Source: JSC-12 sp033764965
GTDB lineage: Bacteria; Cyanobacteriota; Cyanobacteriia; Leptolyngbyales; Leptolyngbyaceae
DNA length: 64,000 bases
Direction of reading: 5' to 3'
Assembly (NCBI GenBank): GCA_033764965.1
Contig: JANRIN010000107.1
Span: 1 to 64,000, forward strand
The position numbers and the translations under genes are program-made. Position 1 is the first letter of the stretch; every line of letters starts with the position of its first letter. The notes below the pieces were generated by a model. The model searched no databases and had not been told where the DNA came from. It was given only the letters and a program-made list of their open reading frames with translations. Below, piece after piece: positions 53,801-62,848 of this stretch.

Positions 53801-54334
53801 ATTGCATTAATCGATAATCTCCTGAAACTCTCTCGCCTGGACTCCGAAGCAGAACCCTTAACCCTGTCCACAATTGACTTAGGGATGTGGATTGGTCATG
53901 CTGTAGAACCCTTTGCCGATCGTATGCAAACCCAAGATCAAACCCTGGTACTAGATTTACCCGCTGCTTTGCCCCCCCTGACCACCGATCTTTCAGCGCT
54001 GCAACAAATTCTCAGCGAACTGCTAACCAATGCTTGCAAATATTCTCCCAGCGGCAGTACAATCACCATCTTTGCCAGAGCCACCCAAACCACTCTCCAG
54101 GTTGGCATTACAAACACAGGAGTTGAAATTCCAGCAGCCGAATTCTCTCGGATCTTTGATAAGTTCTATCGCATCCCCAACCCTGACCCGTGGCGCTATG
54201 AAGGAACTGGCATTGGGTTAGCCCTGGTCAAAAAGCTGGTGGCGCATCTGGGTGCAACGATCGCGGTTGCCAGCCGCCCCGAACAAACCACTTTTACAGT
54301 AACCTTTCCCTTAGATGCAAGGAGTGAGGCGTAG
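50858..54334 (+). CDS. Hybrid sensor histidine kinase REC-PAS-PAS-GAF3-HisKA-HATPase
   Basis: A 1158-residue soluble kinase. An N-terminal receiver domain has EDE, Asp53 (DLVLMDIYL) and Lys103 (YLVKPF). Two PAS domains follow (about 137-255 and 262-385), then three GAF domains (about 400-560, 575-740, 760-910). HisKA has His935 in TISHELRTPM; the ATPase has ELLTNACKYSP and YEGTGIGLALVKKLV. The first GAF reads like a phytochrome/cyanobacteriochrome relative: Cys461 in YDPCLATD and Cys490 in GLADCYVDLLNQLQVQANLV, 29 residues apart. I start at ATG 50858 (MAKILIVEDE); the frame is open upstream to 50666 without homology. No partner response regulator is adjacent. Confidence 0.88.
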   Translation: MAKILIVEDETVAAQSIQTFLEASAHQILAVVETGSEAIQRAADLAPDLVLMDIYLRDEVDGIAAADRIYQELGIPIIFLSANTEDSILQRAVATKPFGYLVKPFNQTELITAINIALQRHRLEKQLEQTEQWLATTLNSIGDGTIATDKNGAITFINPVAEAITGWQQGEALGTPVDVVLNLVDASTQEAIDNPLLQAMQENTTVTLPDYCILRTKQGLERVIGDSAAPIRDRNGEILGGILVFQDITTRKQAEDLLYQREQEFRALVENSPDIVARFDPDLRHLYVNPSIERLTGVPMPAFIGKTNREMGMPETLVNFWEAQLRQVFATAQEQQVEFEAVTLNGLRYFQARIVPELTQGGQVATVLSVTRDITDRKQTEEALRLQVEREELLGVITQRIRESLELEDILNTAVTEVRHLLHADRVVIYRFDISWSGFVIVESLAPGWTSIVGREIYDPCLATDTCIIPFTQGRVGVINNVATSGLADCYVDLLNQLQVQANLVIPVLEADRLWGLIAVQQCSAPRDWQAWEVDFLTRLSTKLSIAIQQSQLYQQTQMLVLREQSLNRVVQAVRNSLDLATIFDTAVAEIGELLHVDQVSILQYLPAQKIWVYLAIYHRNPEQASTYLGLEVPDEGNPHTAILKQGAILRVDDATTLEDEFSQIMARTFPGGWLNVPLQVGDTVWGAINLVQHEQPFVWQDWQVELTCTIADQLAIAIHQSRLYTEVQRLNVDLESQVLERTSLLQQALNFEALLKRITDKVRDSLDEQQILETAVTEVGQGLSLEYCGAAIYSADLTLATITHEFTRSPAFRTTNREFRVTGEPASDIYNQLFQAQHCQFCLVGSNPLHPAETNHAILACPIWDDQDVLGDIWLFRAVDETYSEAEIRLVEQVANQCAIALRQSRLYQATQAQVTELERLNQLKDDFLSTISHELRTPMASIKMAIQLLDMVLRPLNILDESTPASRYFQILERECDREIALIDNLLKLSRLDSEAEPLTLSTIDLGMWIGHAVEPFADRMQTQDQTLVLDLPAALPPLTTDLSALQQILSELLTNACKYSPSGSTITIFARATQTTLQVGITNTGVEIPAAEFSRIFDKFYRIPNPDPWRYEGTGIGLALVKKLVAHLGATIAVASRPEQTTFTVTFPLDARSEA

Positions 54335-54338
54335 GGTA

Positions 54339-55550
54339 ATGCTTGTAATTGGCTTAATCAGTGGCACCTCTGTCGATGGGATTGATGCCGCCCTGGTTGA
54401 TATCTCAGGGTCAACCAACGATCTCAACGCTCAACTGATCAACGGACAAACCTTTCCTTATCCAGAGGCACTGCGGCAACAGATTTTGGCAGTGTGTGGC
54501 GGAGCTCCTTTGTCAATGGCGGCTCTGGCTGAACTGGATGAGGCGATCGCCACTCAATTTGCCAACGCCGCGATCGCCATTCAGCAAAACCATCCCGCGC
54601 CTGAACTGATTGGTTCTCACGGACAAACCGTGTTTCATCGCCCCTTTAAGCAGGCGGCAGGCACAACCACCAATTCCTACGCCTTTTCTAGCGCCCACCC
54701 CCACCCCCCAACCCCTCGTCCCCCTTCCCTTGCCTACAGCCTGCAACTGGGGCGGGGGGAACTGATCGCCCATCTCACAGGCATCACCACGATTACGAAC
54801 TTTCGGGCAGCAGACATTGCCGCTGGGGGAGAAGGTGCGCCGATGGTGCCTAAAATTGACGCTTATTTGTTGGGGGATTTGCACAAGTCCTGTTGTGTGC
54901 AAAACATCGGGGGGATTGGTAATGTGGCTTATCTGCCAGCCCGTAGCCGCGATCGCTGGGAACAGCACGTTTTAGGCTGGGATACGGGACCGGGAAATAG
55001 CTTACTGGATTTAGCCGTGCATCATCTCACCCAAGGCGCACAAACCTACGACCCCAATGGCAACTGGGCAGCCACCGGGCAACCCTGCACCGCGCTGGTC
55101 GATCAATGGTTGCAACAACCCTACTTTCGCCAACCTCCGCCCAAATCGACTGGACGCGAACTGTTTGGCGAGGCTTACTTACACGATCGCCTGCAAGACT
55201 GCCATGCCCACGGAGTTACCCAGCCTGAAAATATCCTGGCAACCCTGACAGACTTCACCGCCGCTTCGATCGCCCATAGTTATCGCGCCTATCTCCCGCA
55301 ACCACCCGATCATGTTCTCTTGTGTGGCGGTGGCAGCAAAAATGACTACTTGCGGCAACGGATTCAGCATCATTTGCCAGAACTCCCCATCCTCACCACC
55401 ACCGAAGCCGGAGTCAACGCCGATTTCAAAGAAGCGATCGCCTTTGCCGTGCTTGCCTACTGGCGCATCCACAACATCCCTGGCAACCTCCCCAGCGTCA
55501 CTGGCGCACGGCAAGAAATGTTGTTGGGGGAGGTTCATCAGCCCTGGTGA
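54339..55550 (+). CDS. anmK: Anhydro-N-acetylmuramic acid kinase AnmK, with likely repeat-derived insert
   Basis: A 403-residue kinase that phosphorylates and hydrates 1,6-anhydro-MurNAc during peptidoglycan recycling. It shows GLISGTSVDGIDAALVD, GSHGQTVFHRP, LQLGRGELIAHLTGITTI, GGEGAPMVPKIDAYL, QNIGGIGNVAYLP and WDTGPGNSLLDLAVHHLT. Compared with remembered family members there are about 20-25 extra residues after FHRPF (TTTNSYAFSSAHPHPPTPRP region), encoded by a C-rich repeat-like tract near 54686-54730. I start at ATG 54339; ATG 54315 would overlap the kinase gene. It abuts the kinase gene. Confidence 0.92.
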   Translation: MLVIGLISGTSVDGIDAALVDISGSTNDLNAQLINGQTFPYPEALRQQILAVCGGAPLSMAALAELDEAIATQFANAAIAIQQNHPAPELIGSHGQTVFHRPFKQAAGTTTNSYAFSSAHPHPPTPRPPSLAYSLQLGRGELIAHLTGITTITNFRAADIAAGGEGAPMVPKIDAYLLGDLHKSCCVQNIGGIGNVAYLPARSRDRWEQHVLGWDTGPGNSLLDLAVHHLTQGAQTYDPNGNWAATGQPCTALVDQWLQQPYFRQPPPKSTGRELFGEAYLHDRLQDCHAHGVTQPENILATLTDFTAASIAHSYRAYLPQPPDHVLLCGGGSKNDYLRQRIQHHLPELPILTTTEAGVNADFKEAIAFAVLAYWRIHNIPGNLPSVTGARQEMLLGEVHQPW

Positions 55551-55637
55551 GCAGGCAGGAGGGGCAAGGGGCGCGGATTAAATAAAATCGAATGAGAATT
55601 GCTGCGTTTTTCGCTTTTCCTCGCCCCATCCCGATCA

Positions 55638-56153
55638 ATGCGTGATAGCATTGTTTACCGATTAAACCAGCATGGCGAAGCATCGTCGAAGCAAGGGATT
55701 AACGCTGTGGCTCACACCTTTTTAATTCAGCCAGGACGCTGGACAATGCAAGGGCACTGGTTAGAACGAAACGGGATGCCAATCTCTGTAATGGGTAAAA
55801 CCCTGGTGGCATGGAGCCGAGACGATTGGTTCACGATGGTGACAAAGCTGATTTTCCCTGGTAGCGATCGCGAAGAAATTTCTCTCCAATATCGAGGACG
55901 GCTGGACATAGGAGAGCGGCAATACACCTTTGTGCTGCAACATAGTTTGTTGGGGCGAGTCGAAGGGGAAGGCTGGGTAGCTCAAGATTCGATCGTCCAG
56001 CGCTATTGGGTATTGGGCGATCGCCAACGTCGCAGCGGATTTGAAACCCTGTATCGGGTTGATGAAAACAGCTACTACTTATCGAGCGGCATTATGGCAG
56101 GGCACTACCTCACCAGTACGATGGAAGCCACGGTCGAACGCCAATTAGAATAA
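55638..56153 (+). CDS. Conserved hypothetical protein
   Basis: A 171-residue soluble protein starting MRDSIVYRLNQHGEASSKQG. It is rich in beta-strand-forming, aromatic stretches (FLIQPGRWTMQGHWLERNG, SLQYRGRLDIGERQYTFVLQ, WVAQDSIVQRYWVLGDRQRR), consistent with a beta-barrel like lipocalin folds, but I recognise no named family. Similar short proteins occur in cyanobacteria. The start ATG 55638 is preferred over an upstream TTG. It sits between anmK and the Ser/Thr kinase gene and offers no functional clue from context. Confidence 0.7.
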   Translation: MRDSIVYRLNQHGEASSKQGINAVAHTFLIQPGRWTMQGHWLERNGMPISVMGKTLVAWSRDDWFTMVTKLIFPGSDREEISLQYRGRLDIGERQYTFVLQHSLLGRVEGEGWVAQDSIVQRYWVLGDRQRRSGFETLYRVDENSYYLSSGIMAGHYLTSTMEATVERQLE

Positions 56154-56242
56154 ACTCGTGGTCTTACTCATTCCCTCCTGCCCAGATCACAGATTTCCGA
56201 TCCAGTGAGTAGCTAGAATAGCCCTACGGGAATACTGATCGT

Positions 56243-57796
56243 ATGACAACAGACGACCCTAACATTGGACGTTTGATAGCCAATCGCTACCATCTTGTTG
56301 AGTTGGTAGGCAAAGGAGCTATGGGACGGGTATATCGCGCTGAGGACGTGCTCCTGGGTAGCATTATCGCTGTCAAGTTTCTGGTGGTTTCCCTAGCCGA
56401 TCGGATGCGTGAACGGTTCCGCACCGAAGCTCGCACCTGTGCCCAGTTAGGACAAAAAAGCCTCCATATTGTTCGCGTCACCGACTATGGCGTAAACGAT
56501 GACAACATTCCTTTTTATGTAATGGAGTATTTGCAGGGGGAAAGTTTGAGTGATGTGATCAGTGCTCAAGCCCTGCCACTACCCCGATTTTTGAGTTTAG
56601 CGCGGCAAATTTGTTTAGGCTTGCAATGCGCTCACCAGGGCATTTTGATTGAGGGGCAACTCTGTCCGATCATTCATCGCGACATCAAACCCAGCAACAT
56701 CCTGGTCAGCCATGACTCTGGTTTTGGGGAACTGGTGAAAGTGCTGGATTTTGGCATTGCTAAGTTGCTGCAAGAAGACAGCGGACAAACCAACTCCTTC
56801 ATGGGAACCCTGCCCTACTCCTCCCCCGAACAAATGGAAGGGCAAGACCTGGATCCGCGATCGGACATTTACAGCTTTGGCATCATGATGTTCGAGATGC
56901 TAACGAACAAAATGCCCCTGCAAGCCGAAACACACACCTTTGGCAGTTGGTATAAGGCGCACCATTTTCAGCCACCCCGCACCTTTGATTCCGTCAATCC
57001 AGCCCTGAAGCTGCCCAAAGCCCTTGAAGGGCTAGTGATGGCTTGCCTGGAGAAAAAACCAGCAAACCGCCCCCAATCCGTAGCGGAAATCCTCAAGGCA
57101 TTGGTGCCCCTGGAAGAACGCTACAGCCCCGGTCGCCAGATTAGTTCTCGCATTGGAGAAGCGCTGGCACGTCAATATCAGGTTGAAGAACACAGAACTC
57201 AAACATCGTCTAAGTCTCTGCTAGAGGAGATTTACCAGGTTGCCACCTGGCCCAAAGACAAACCGATCGCCCAAATTGTGTTTCCCCAGGTGTATGCACG
57301 GGGCAGCGAAAAAGTGATGACGATTTGGGTGATGTTGCCGGAGCCAGAAATCCATAGCTTGCAAATCAACCGTTTGTATAACCGCATCTACAAAAACTTC
57401 CTGTGTACGATGTCGCCGCACCCGATGGTGTTATGGATTACCGCCCTCTACAACCGCTTTCACAGCAAGGAAAACGGTCCTCGCTGGCTGCGATGCAGTT
57501 TGGATCTAAAGACACCCCAGGGACAAGCCATGATTCGGCTGCTGGCAAAAAACGAATCCTTTCAAATTCTGCTGTTTGCCCTGGATAAACCCCATCAATG
57601 CGCCCATGTGATTAACGTGCCCCTGCATCGATCGCAGTGTTCCATGCTAGAACAATGGGCGATCGTGGCACAATCAACCCCCTCCGTAGACTCGCCCACA
57701 ACCAGCAAAAATATGTTGCAAGCGGAGTTTGAAAACCACAAACCCCGAATTGTGGAAGAGTTAGAAAAAACAGACGAGCATCCTTCTTGGGGATAA
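56243..57796 (+). CDS. Serine/threonine protein kinase with unknown C-terminal domain
   Basis: A 517-residue Hanks-type kinase. The N-terminal ~290 residues hold the catalytic domain: GKGAMGRVY (glycine loop), Lys45 in IAVKFL, HRDIKPSN with Asp147, DFGIAK with Asp169, GTLPYSSPEQM and DIYSFGIMMFEML. The C-terminal ~220 residues, from about SSRIGEALARQYQVE on, lack a transmembrane helix or PASTA repeats and are not a domain I can name; they contain PEPEIHSLQINRLYNRIYKN and a Trp/His-containing core. It is cytosolic. Target proteins are unknown. Confidence 0.9.
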   Translation: MTTDDPNIGRLIANRYHLVELVGKGAMGRVYRAEDVLLGSIIAVKFLVVSLADRMRERFRTEARTCAQLGQKSLHIVRVTDYGVNDDNIPFYVMEYLQGESLSDVISAQALPLPRFLSLARQICLGLQCAHQGILIEGQLCPIIHRDIKPSNILVSHDSGFGELVKVLDFGIAKLLQEDSGQTNSFMGTLPYSSPEQMEGQDLDPRSDIYSFGIMMFEMLTNKMPLQAETHTFGSWYKAHHFQPPRTFDSVNPALKLPKALEGLVMACLEKKPANRPQSVAEILKALVPLEERYSPGRQISSRIGEALARQYQVEEHRTQTSSKSLLEEIYQVATWPKDKPIAQIVFPQVYARGSEKVMTIWVMLPEPEIHSLQINRLYNRIYKNFLCTMSPHPMVLWITALYNRFHSKENGPRWLRCSLDLKTPQGQAMIRLLAKNESFQILLFALDKPHQCAHVINVPLHRSQCSMLEQWAIVAQSTPSVDSPTTSKNMLQAEFENHKPRIVEELEKTDEHPSWG

Positions 57797-57960
57797 AGAA
57801 AAACACCATCGTTTCTTTAGGGATATCAAGACTCATTCGTCCCTGGCAAATGAAATCACGCCGATCATTCGGTACAGTGTCAACCCGTTCCTTTTTGTGA
57901 GAAAGTAGTAGTCTTGTTTCTCAGTTAGGTATCATTTTCCAAGCAGAATGATGTATAGGA

Positions 57961-60189
57961 ATGGTTGCCAGCCCCTCGTCCCCTCAGTTCCCATCGCTTG
58001 AAAGTGCTTTGAAGCACTACTTTGGCTACGACAGCTTTCGCCCAGGGCAACGCCAGATTGTTGAAAAAGCTTTGCAGAACCGGGATCAACTGGTGGTGAT
58101 GCCCACTGGAGGCGGAAAATCGTTGTGCTATCAGTTACCTGCACTGCTAAAACCGGGGTTGACGATCGTGGTGTCGCCCCTAATCGCCCTGATGCAAGAT
58201 CAGGTTCAGGCATTGCAAGATAACGGGATTGCTGCCACTTTTTTGAATAGCAGCCTGAATGGGACAGAATTGCGGGAGCGGGAACGCGCTATTTTGGAGG
58301 GTGAAACTAAGCTAGTGTACGTGGCACCGGAACGGTTGTTGAACGAGGGAATGCTGGCGGGTTGGATATCTCAGGTTTATGTGGCAGCGATCTCGATCGA
58401 CGAAGCCCACTGCGTTTCTGAATGGGGGCACGATTTTCGTCCAGAATATCGCCAACTACGGCAACTACGGCAATGGTTCTCTAATGTGCCGATCATGGCG
58501 CTCACCGCCACTGCCACTGAGCGAGTTCGCCAGGATATCATTACCCAGCTTGAACTACACGAGCCATTTCTACACAACACCAGTTTTAATCGTCCCAATT
58601 TGTACTACGAAGTTCGCACCAAACACAAACAGTCTTACCGAGAATTGGTGCAACTCATTCGGCAGCAAGAAGGCGCATCTGGAATTGTTTACTGTCTCAG
58701 CCGCAAGCGCGTAGATGAATTGACCAACCGACTACAACTTGATGGCATTTCTGCTTTGCCCTACCACGCTGGCATGGATAATAAAACGCGGGCTGAAAAT
58801 CAAAGCCGTTTCATTCGGGATGATGTGCAGGTGATGGTGGCGACGATCGCCTTTGGCATGGGCATCAATAAGCCGGATGTGCGGTTTGTGGTGCACTACG
58901 ATCTGCCGCGTAATATCGAAGGTTACTACCAAGAATCGGGTCGGGCAGGGCGAGATGGAGAACTGGCTCATTGTGCCCTGTTTTTCGGGGCAGGCGATAT
59001 TAAAACGGTCGAGTTTTTAATTAGCCAAAAAGTGGATCCTGCGACGGGAGAACCGCTGGAAGATGAACAGCGGATTGCCATGCAACAATTGCGCCGCGTG
59101 ATCGACTACGCTCAGGCAACGGAATGTCGTCGGATTATTCAATTAGGCTACTTTGGCGAATCTTTTCCTGGTCATTGTGATAACTGCGATAACTGCCGCC
59201 ATCCTAAACCGATCGAAGATTGGACAATCGAAGCACAGAAGTTTTTGTCCTGTGTGGCACGAGTGCGCGAACGCTTTGGGATGAATTACGTGATTGATGT
59301 GTTGCGCGGTTCCAAAAGCCAACGCATTCTGCAAAATGGGCACGATCGCCTCTCAACCTACAGCATTGGCAAAGATCGCAGTGCAGAAGAGTGGAAGATG
59401 CTGGCACGATCGCTGGTACATCAGGGCTTGATGGACGAAACCACAGATGGTTATTCGATCTTGCAACTGAACGAGTTGAGTTGGGAAGTGTTGCGAAAAC
59501 AACGCACTGTGGCGATCGCCGTTTTGCCCAAACCTGGCTCCCCAGCATTAGTGCAGACTTCCACTCAAGATACGGAACTGGTCGAAGAATTGTTGCAACG
59601 CTTGCAAAAACTCCGCAAACGTTTAGCAGATGAACAAGCCGTGCCTCCCTACGTGGTGTTTCAAAATGCCAGCCTGCGAGAAATGGCAGAAAAACAACCC
59701 CTGACCAACACGCGATTTTCAGAGATTTCTGGCGTTGGCAGTCGCAAGTTAGAACAGTACGGCACTGTATTTCTGGCAGAGATTCGCGCCTTTCGGCAAG
59801 AAAAAGGATTAACCCTGGAGAGCCAGCCTCAAGGAACAGGGATATCTTTGCGATCGAACTCCACCGATGCGATCGCCCTTTATCCATCGGATACGCATTT
59901 GCTCACCTTCAAACTCTATCAACAAGGGCTAAAACCCTTTGAAATTGCCGAGCAACGTAATTTGCGCCTCAGTACGATCACATCTCACTTGGCAGAACTC
60001 ATTGAAATCGGATACGAAATTCCCCTCGATACTCTTGTGCTTCCAGCCCGTCAGGAGAAGATTGTGGCGGCAATTAAAGCCGTTGGAGCCGACTCTCGCC
60101 GTCAAATTCGTGATTATTTGGGTGAAATGTTTGGGTACGACGAAATCAATCTCGTTGTTGCCTGGTGGCGGCGGAATAATTTGAATTAA
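57961..60189 (+). CDS. recQ: ATP-dependent DNA helicase RecQ
   Basis: A 742-residue 3'-5' helicase for recombination and replication repair. The helicase core has MPTGGGKSLCYQLPALL (Walker A, Lys53), IDEAHCVSEWGHDFRPEY (Asp147-His150) and YYQESGRAGRDGELA (motif VI). The zinc-binding site with CRRIIQLGYFGES and CDNCDNC follows, then the winged-helix RQC region, and an HRDC domain around LREMAEKQPLTNTRFSEISG. About 90 further residues with a helix-turn-helix-like segment (FEIAEQRNLRLSTITSHLAE) complete the protein, as in E. coli-type RecQ extensions of some bacteria. ATG 57961 start. Confidence 0.95.
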   Translation: MVASPSSPQFPSLESALKHYFGYDSFRPGQRQIVEKALQNRDQLVVMPTGGGKSLCYQLPALLKPGLTIVVSPLIALMQDQVQALQDNGIAATFLNSSLNGTELRERERAILEGETKLVYVAPERLLNEGMLAGWISQVYVAAISIDEAHCVSEWGHDFRPEYRQLRQLRQWFSNVPIMALTATATERVRQDIITQLELHEPFLHNTSFNRPNLYYEVRTKHKQSYRELVQLIRQQEGASGIVYCLSRKRVDELTNRLQLDGISALPYHAGMDNKTRAENQSRFIRDDVQVMVATIAFGMGINKPDVRFVVHYDLPRNIEGYYQESGRAGRDGELAHCALFFGAGDIKTVEFLISQKVDPATGEPLEDEQRIAMQQLRRVIDYAQATECRRIIQLGYFGESFPGHCDNCDNCRHPKPIEDWTIEAQKFLSCVARVRERFGMNYVIDVLRGSKSQRILQNGHDRLSTYSIGKDRSAEEWKMLARSLVHQGLMDETTDGYSILQLNELSWEVLRKQRTVAIAVLPKPGSPALVQTSTQDTELVEELLQRLQKLRKRLADEQAVPPYVVFQNASLREMAEKQPLTNTRFSEISGVGSRKLEQYGTVFLAEIRAFRQEKGLTLESQPQGTGISLRSNSTDAIALYPSDTHLLTFKLYQQGLKPFEIAEQRNLRLSTITSHLAELIEIGYEIPLDTLVLPARQEKIVAAIKAVGADSRRQIRDYLGEMFGYDEINLVVAWWRRNNLN

Positions 60190-60657
60190 AACTGTTCTCA
60201 GTGTTTTCACGGATTGGCGAACCCCAATTGGTGAAGAATGCCTCATCCTTTAGGAGTAGATCCCACTAACTTCATCATTCTCTTACAAGATTACAAATTT
60301 TTCATGAGATTTCCTGACTCACTGCTTCTACTCTCCGTGAACTCACTTAGACTTGTCCTCAATACTACAAGAATCTATAGACCTCTCTCGTCTGCTTTCT
60401 TATAGCCATCACCAAGCTCAACATCCGTTGATGAGGGTACAGGTGATATTTTTTATACTCAGTCTATCCATTCAGTGTTTCGTCTTGTAGTCAAAAGTTT
60501 ACTGGTTCCATCTCTTTAGAAAAGTCTTCTCTCAAGCAGAGTCCACTATAGAGTGCTGCTTAGTTTGGTCTAATTGAGTTTTTCTAAAACGCTTGTGTGG
60601 TCTTTATCAGGGTACAGTTTGTCAATTCGCGCCTGTCTGCCCACTTAAAGGTGTTTC
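60190..60657. other. Non-coding region upstream of the membrane glycosyltransferase
   Basis: About 470 bp with no supported gene, repeat or terminator. The terminator of recQ, if any, is not obvious. It should hold the promoter of the gene at 60658. Confidence 0.4.
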
Positions 60658-61872
60658 ATGTCTAATCCAGTATCTACCCTGTTAGTAAATGCTGCACTGA
60701 TGGTGCTCTCCTGTGTAGTTCTCATTCCAATCTTCACATTTTTTGGTGAGTGTGTTGTTGCGCTAACCAAGCGATTGCACCGTCCCGCTGCTCAGGTGCG
60801 AGATCGCTCTCTTTTTCCCGCCAAACTGGTGATTCTTGTGCCAGCTCATAATGAAGCGTCTGTGATTCGGGCAACCCTGGATTCCCTCATGCGTCAAATT
60901 CGTGTGCACGATCGAGTGATTGTAATTGCTGACAACTGCACTGACCAAACCGCAAAAATTGCCCGCTTCTGTGGTGCTACGGTAATTGAGCGATGCGAAC
61001 CAGACCCAACATTGCGCGGTAAAGGATATGCCCTCGACTTTGGACTGCGGTACATTGCTAAAAATCCGCCGGATGTTGTGGTGACGGTCGATGCAGATTG
61101 TATTGTTGCCCCTGGAACGATCGCCCGCATAGCCAGACAGGCACACCAAACGCAGCGTCCTGTGCAGGCAACCTATCTCATGAGTCCACCAGAACACGCT
61201 TCCCTCAAGGATTACGTTTCTGCATTAGCCGTTGTTGTGAAAAATCAAGTGCGACCGCTGGGATTGTCGCGGTTAGGATTACCCACCTTGCTCACAGGGT
61301 CGGGAATGGCGTTTCCCTGGGTCGTATTGCAGCAAATCTCTTTAGCAGGTAGCAAAACCTGTGATGATATGCAAACCAGTATTGATCTGGCGATCGCGGG
61401 GTATCCAGCCACCTATTGTCCTAATACCAGAGTGACAGGGCGGTTGATGGAGAAGCAGTCTGCCTTTAAGCAGCGATCGCGCTGGGAGCACGGGCATCTG
61501 GAAATGTTCACCACTCAGGTTCCCAGACTCGTTACAGAGGCTTTCAAACAAAAGCGATTTGAACTGTTTACTCTGGCTCTGGAGGTTGCGGTTCCACCCC
61601 TGGCACTGTTGGTGATGGGCTGGTTGGCTATGGCAATTATCGCGTTGATCAATGGACTGCTAACAGGCTTCTGGCTCCCTAAAATCCTGATCGGCAGTTC
61701 AGGATTGATGCTCACCCTGGCAGTGGTCGGCAGTTGGTGGCAGTTTGGGCGATCGTACCTGTCTCCCTTGCAACTCCTGGGCATCCCCTTCTATACCCTT
61801 TGGAAAATTCCGCTTTATGTTGGCTATCTGCTCAAGCCCCAAACTCGTTGGCTGCGGACTGAGCGAGACTAA
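60658..61872 (+). CDS. Membrane glycosyltransferase family 2
   Basis: A 404-residue processive-type or polyprenol-linked GT2. It has one N-terminal helix (ALMVLSCVVLIPIFTFF), then the catalytic domain: KLVILVPAHNEASVIRATLD, VIADNCTDQTAKIAR, VVTVDADCIVAPGTI (DXD) and GSGMAFPWVV; MEKQSAFKQRSRWEHGHLEM contains the QxxRW motif of cellulose-synthase-like GT2 proteins. Two to three C-terminal helices follow. It is outside the main polysaccharide locus and probably acts in another glycan pathway. It is convergent with the PhzF-like gene with a 4-bp stop overlap. Confidence 0.85.
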   Translation: MSNPVSTLLVNAALMVLSCVVLIPIFTFFGECVVALTKRLHRPAAQVRDRSLFPAKLVILVPAHNEASVIRATLDSLMRQIRVHDRVIVIADNCTDQTAKIARFCGATVIERCEPDPTLRGKGYALDFGLRYIAKNPPDVVVTVDADCIVAPGTIARIARQAHQTQRPVQATYLMSPPEHASLKDYVSALAVVVKNQVRPLGLSRLGLPTLLTGSGMAFPWVVLQQISLAGSKTCDDMQTSIDLAIAGYPATYCPNTRVTGRLMEKQSAFKQRSRWEHGHLEMFTTQVPRLVTEAFKQKRFELFTLALEVAVPPLALLVMGWLAMAIIALINGLLTGFWLPKILIGSSGLMLTLAVVGSWWQFGRSYLSPLQLLGIPFYTLWKIPLYVGYLLKPQTRWLRTERD

Positions 61873-62768
61873 ACAAATTCGCCCCGCGCCACCATCACCA
61901 CACGCCCGCCCACGGAAACGGAGATTTGTCCCTCCTGCTGGGCTGCATTCAATCTCAATAATGAAGGTCTGCCCATTTCATACCCTTGCTCAACCCGGAC
62001 GTTGATAGCGTCGGAATTGAGGTAGCGATGGTGGACTAAATAACCTGCAAAACATCCATTGGCTGAACCTGTTGCCGGATCTTCAACAATTCCCAGCAAG
62101 GGCGCAAACATCCGAGCGCTGAAGTGGTTGTCTGGATGACGAGTTTCTGGGCAGAACACAAAAATATCTTTTGCCTGAAGTTGTTCTACAACAGCACCCA
62201 GAAGCGCAGCATTGACTTGAATGCGTTGCAGGGCATCAAGTGATTTCAAAGGCACGATGATGAATGGAACCCCAGTCGAAACTTCTTGAATTGGAAACCG
62301 CAAATCTAAATCCTGCCCTCTCAGATTCAGGACGGGAGCGATCGCCTCAGCCGTCAGCACTTTACCAAAAACGGGTGGATTCTGCCGCATCCAAAGCATT
62401 GTGGGTTGAGGATCATAGTCCGCGATCGTGACGGGAATCTGTCCCACTTTCAGGTTCAACATAATTTGTTCTACAGGTTGCTGAATCAACACTTGTTGCA
62501 GAACAAACGCAGTGCCAAGGGTGGGGTGTCCGGCAAAGGGCAGTTCCTGGGCAGGAGTGAAAATACGGACATCGTATCCCCCATCTCGAAGCTCTGATGA
62601 CAGGATGAAGGTAGTTTCGGAGAAGTTGATTTCTTTGGCAATCTCTTGCATTTCGTCGGTTGAAAGCTGTCTCGCATCGGGAAAGACCGCCAGTTGATTG
62701 CCAGCATACTTGCGTTCGGCAAACACATCAACCATGTAAAACGGTAGCAGCGGACGGTGGATTGTCAT
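61869..62768 (-). CDS. PhzF family isomerase-like protein
   Basis: A 299-residue protein of the PhzF/diaminopimelate-epimerase fold. YMVDVFAERKYAGNQLAVFP, NFSETTFIL with the conserved Glu, LPFAGHPTLGTAFVLQ and IVEDPATGSANGCFAGYL are the family hallmarks. In phenazine producers the enzyme isomerises dihydro-hydroxyanthranilate; most stand-alone bacterial members have unknown substrates, and no phenazine genes are nearby. The start is ATG 62768. Its last 4 bp overlap the membrane glycosyltransferase stop. Confidence 0.88.
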   Translation of the reverse strand: MTIHRPLLPFYMVDVFAERKYAGNQLAVFPDARQLSTDEMQEIAKEINFSETTFILSSELRDGGYDVRIFTPAQELPFAGHPTLGTAFVLQQVLIQQPVEQIMLNLKVGQIPVTIADYDPQPTMLWMRQNPPVFGKVLTAEAIAPVLNLRGQDLDLRFPIQEVSTGVPFIIVPLKSLDALQRIQVNAALLGAVVEQLQAKDIFVFCPETRHPDNHFSARMFAPLLGIVEDPATGSANGCFAGYLVHHRYLNSDAINVRVEQGYEMGRPSLLRLNAAQQEGQISVSVGGRVVMVARGEFV

Positions 62769-62848
62769 TGCTTGGCAAAGTCAGCTTGATAGACGACAGT
62801 TCATGATTCGGCGATCGTTGTTTGAGTGAAGGAATTTCGTACGAAGGG

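Noticed and set aside
59204..59887. 227-codon minus-strand reading frame
   Set aside because: It lies wholly inside recQ, whose motifs are unambiguous; the opposite frame has no family features.
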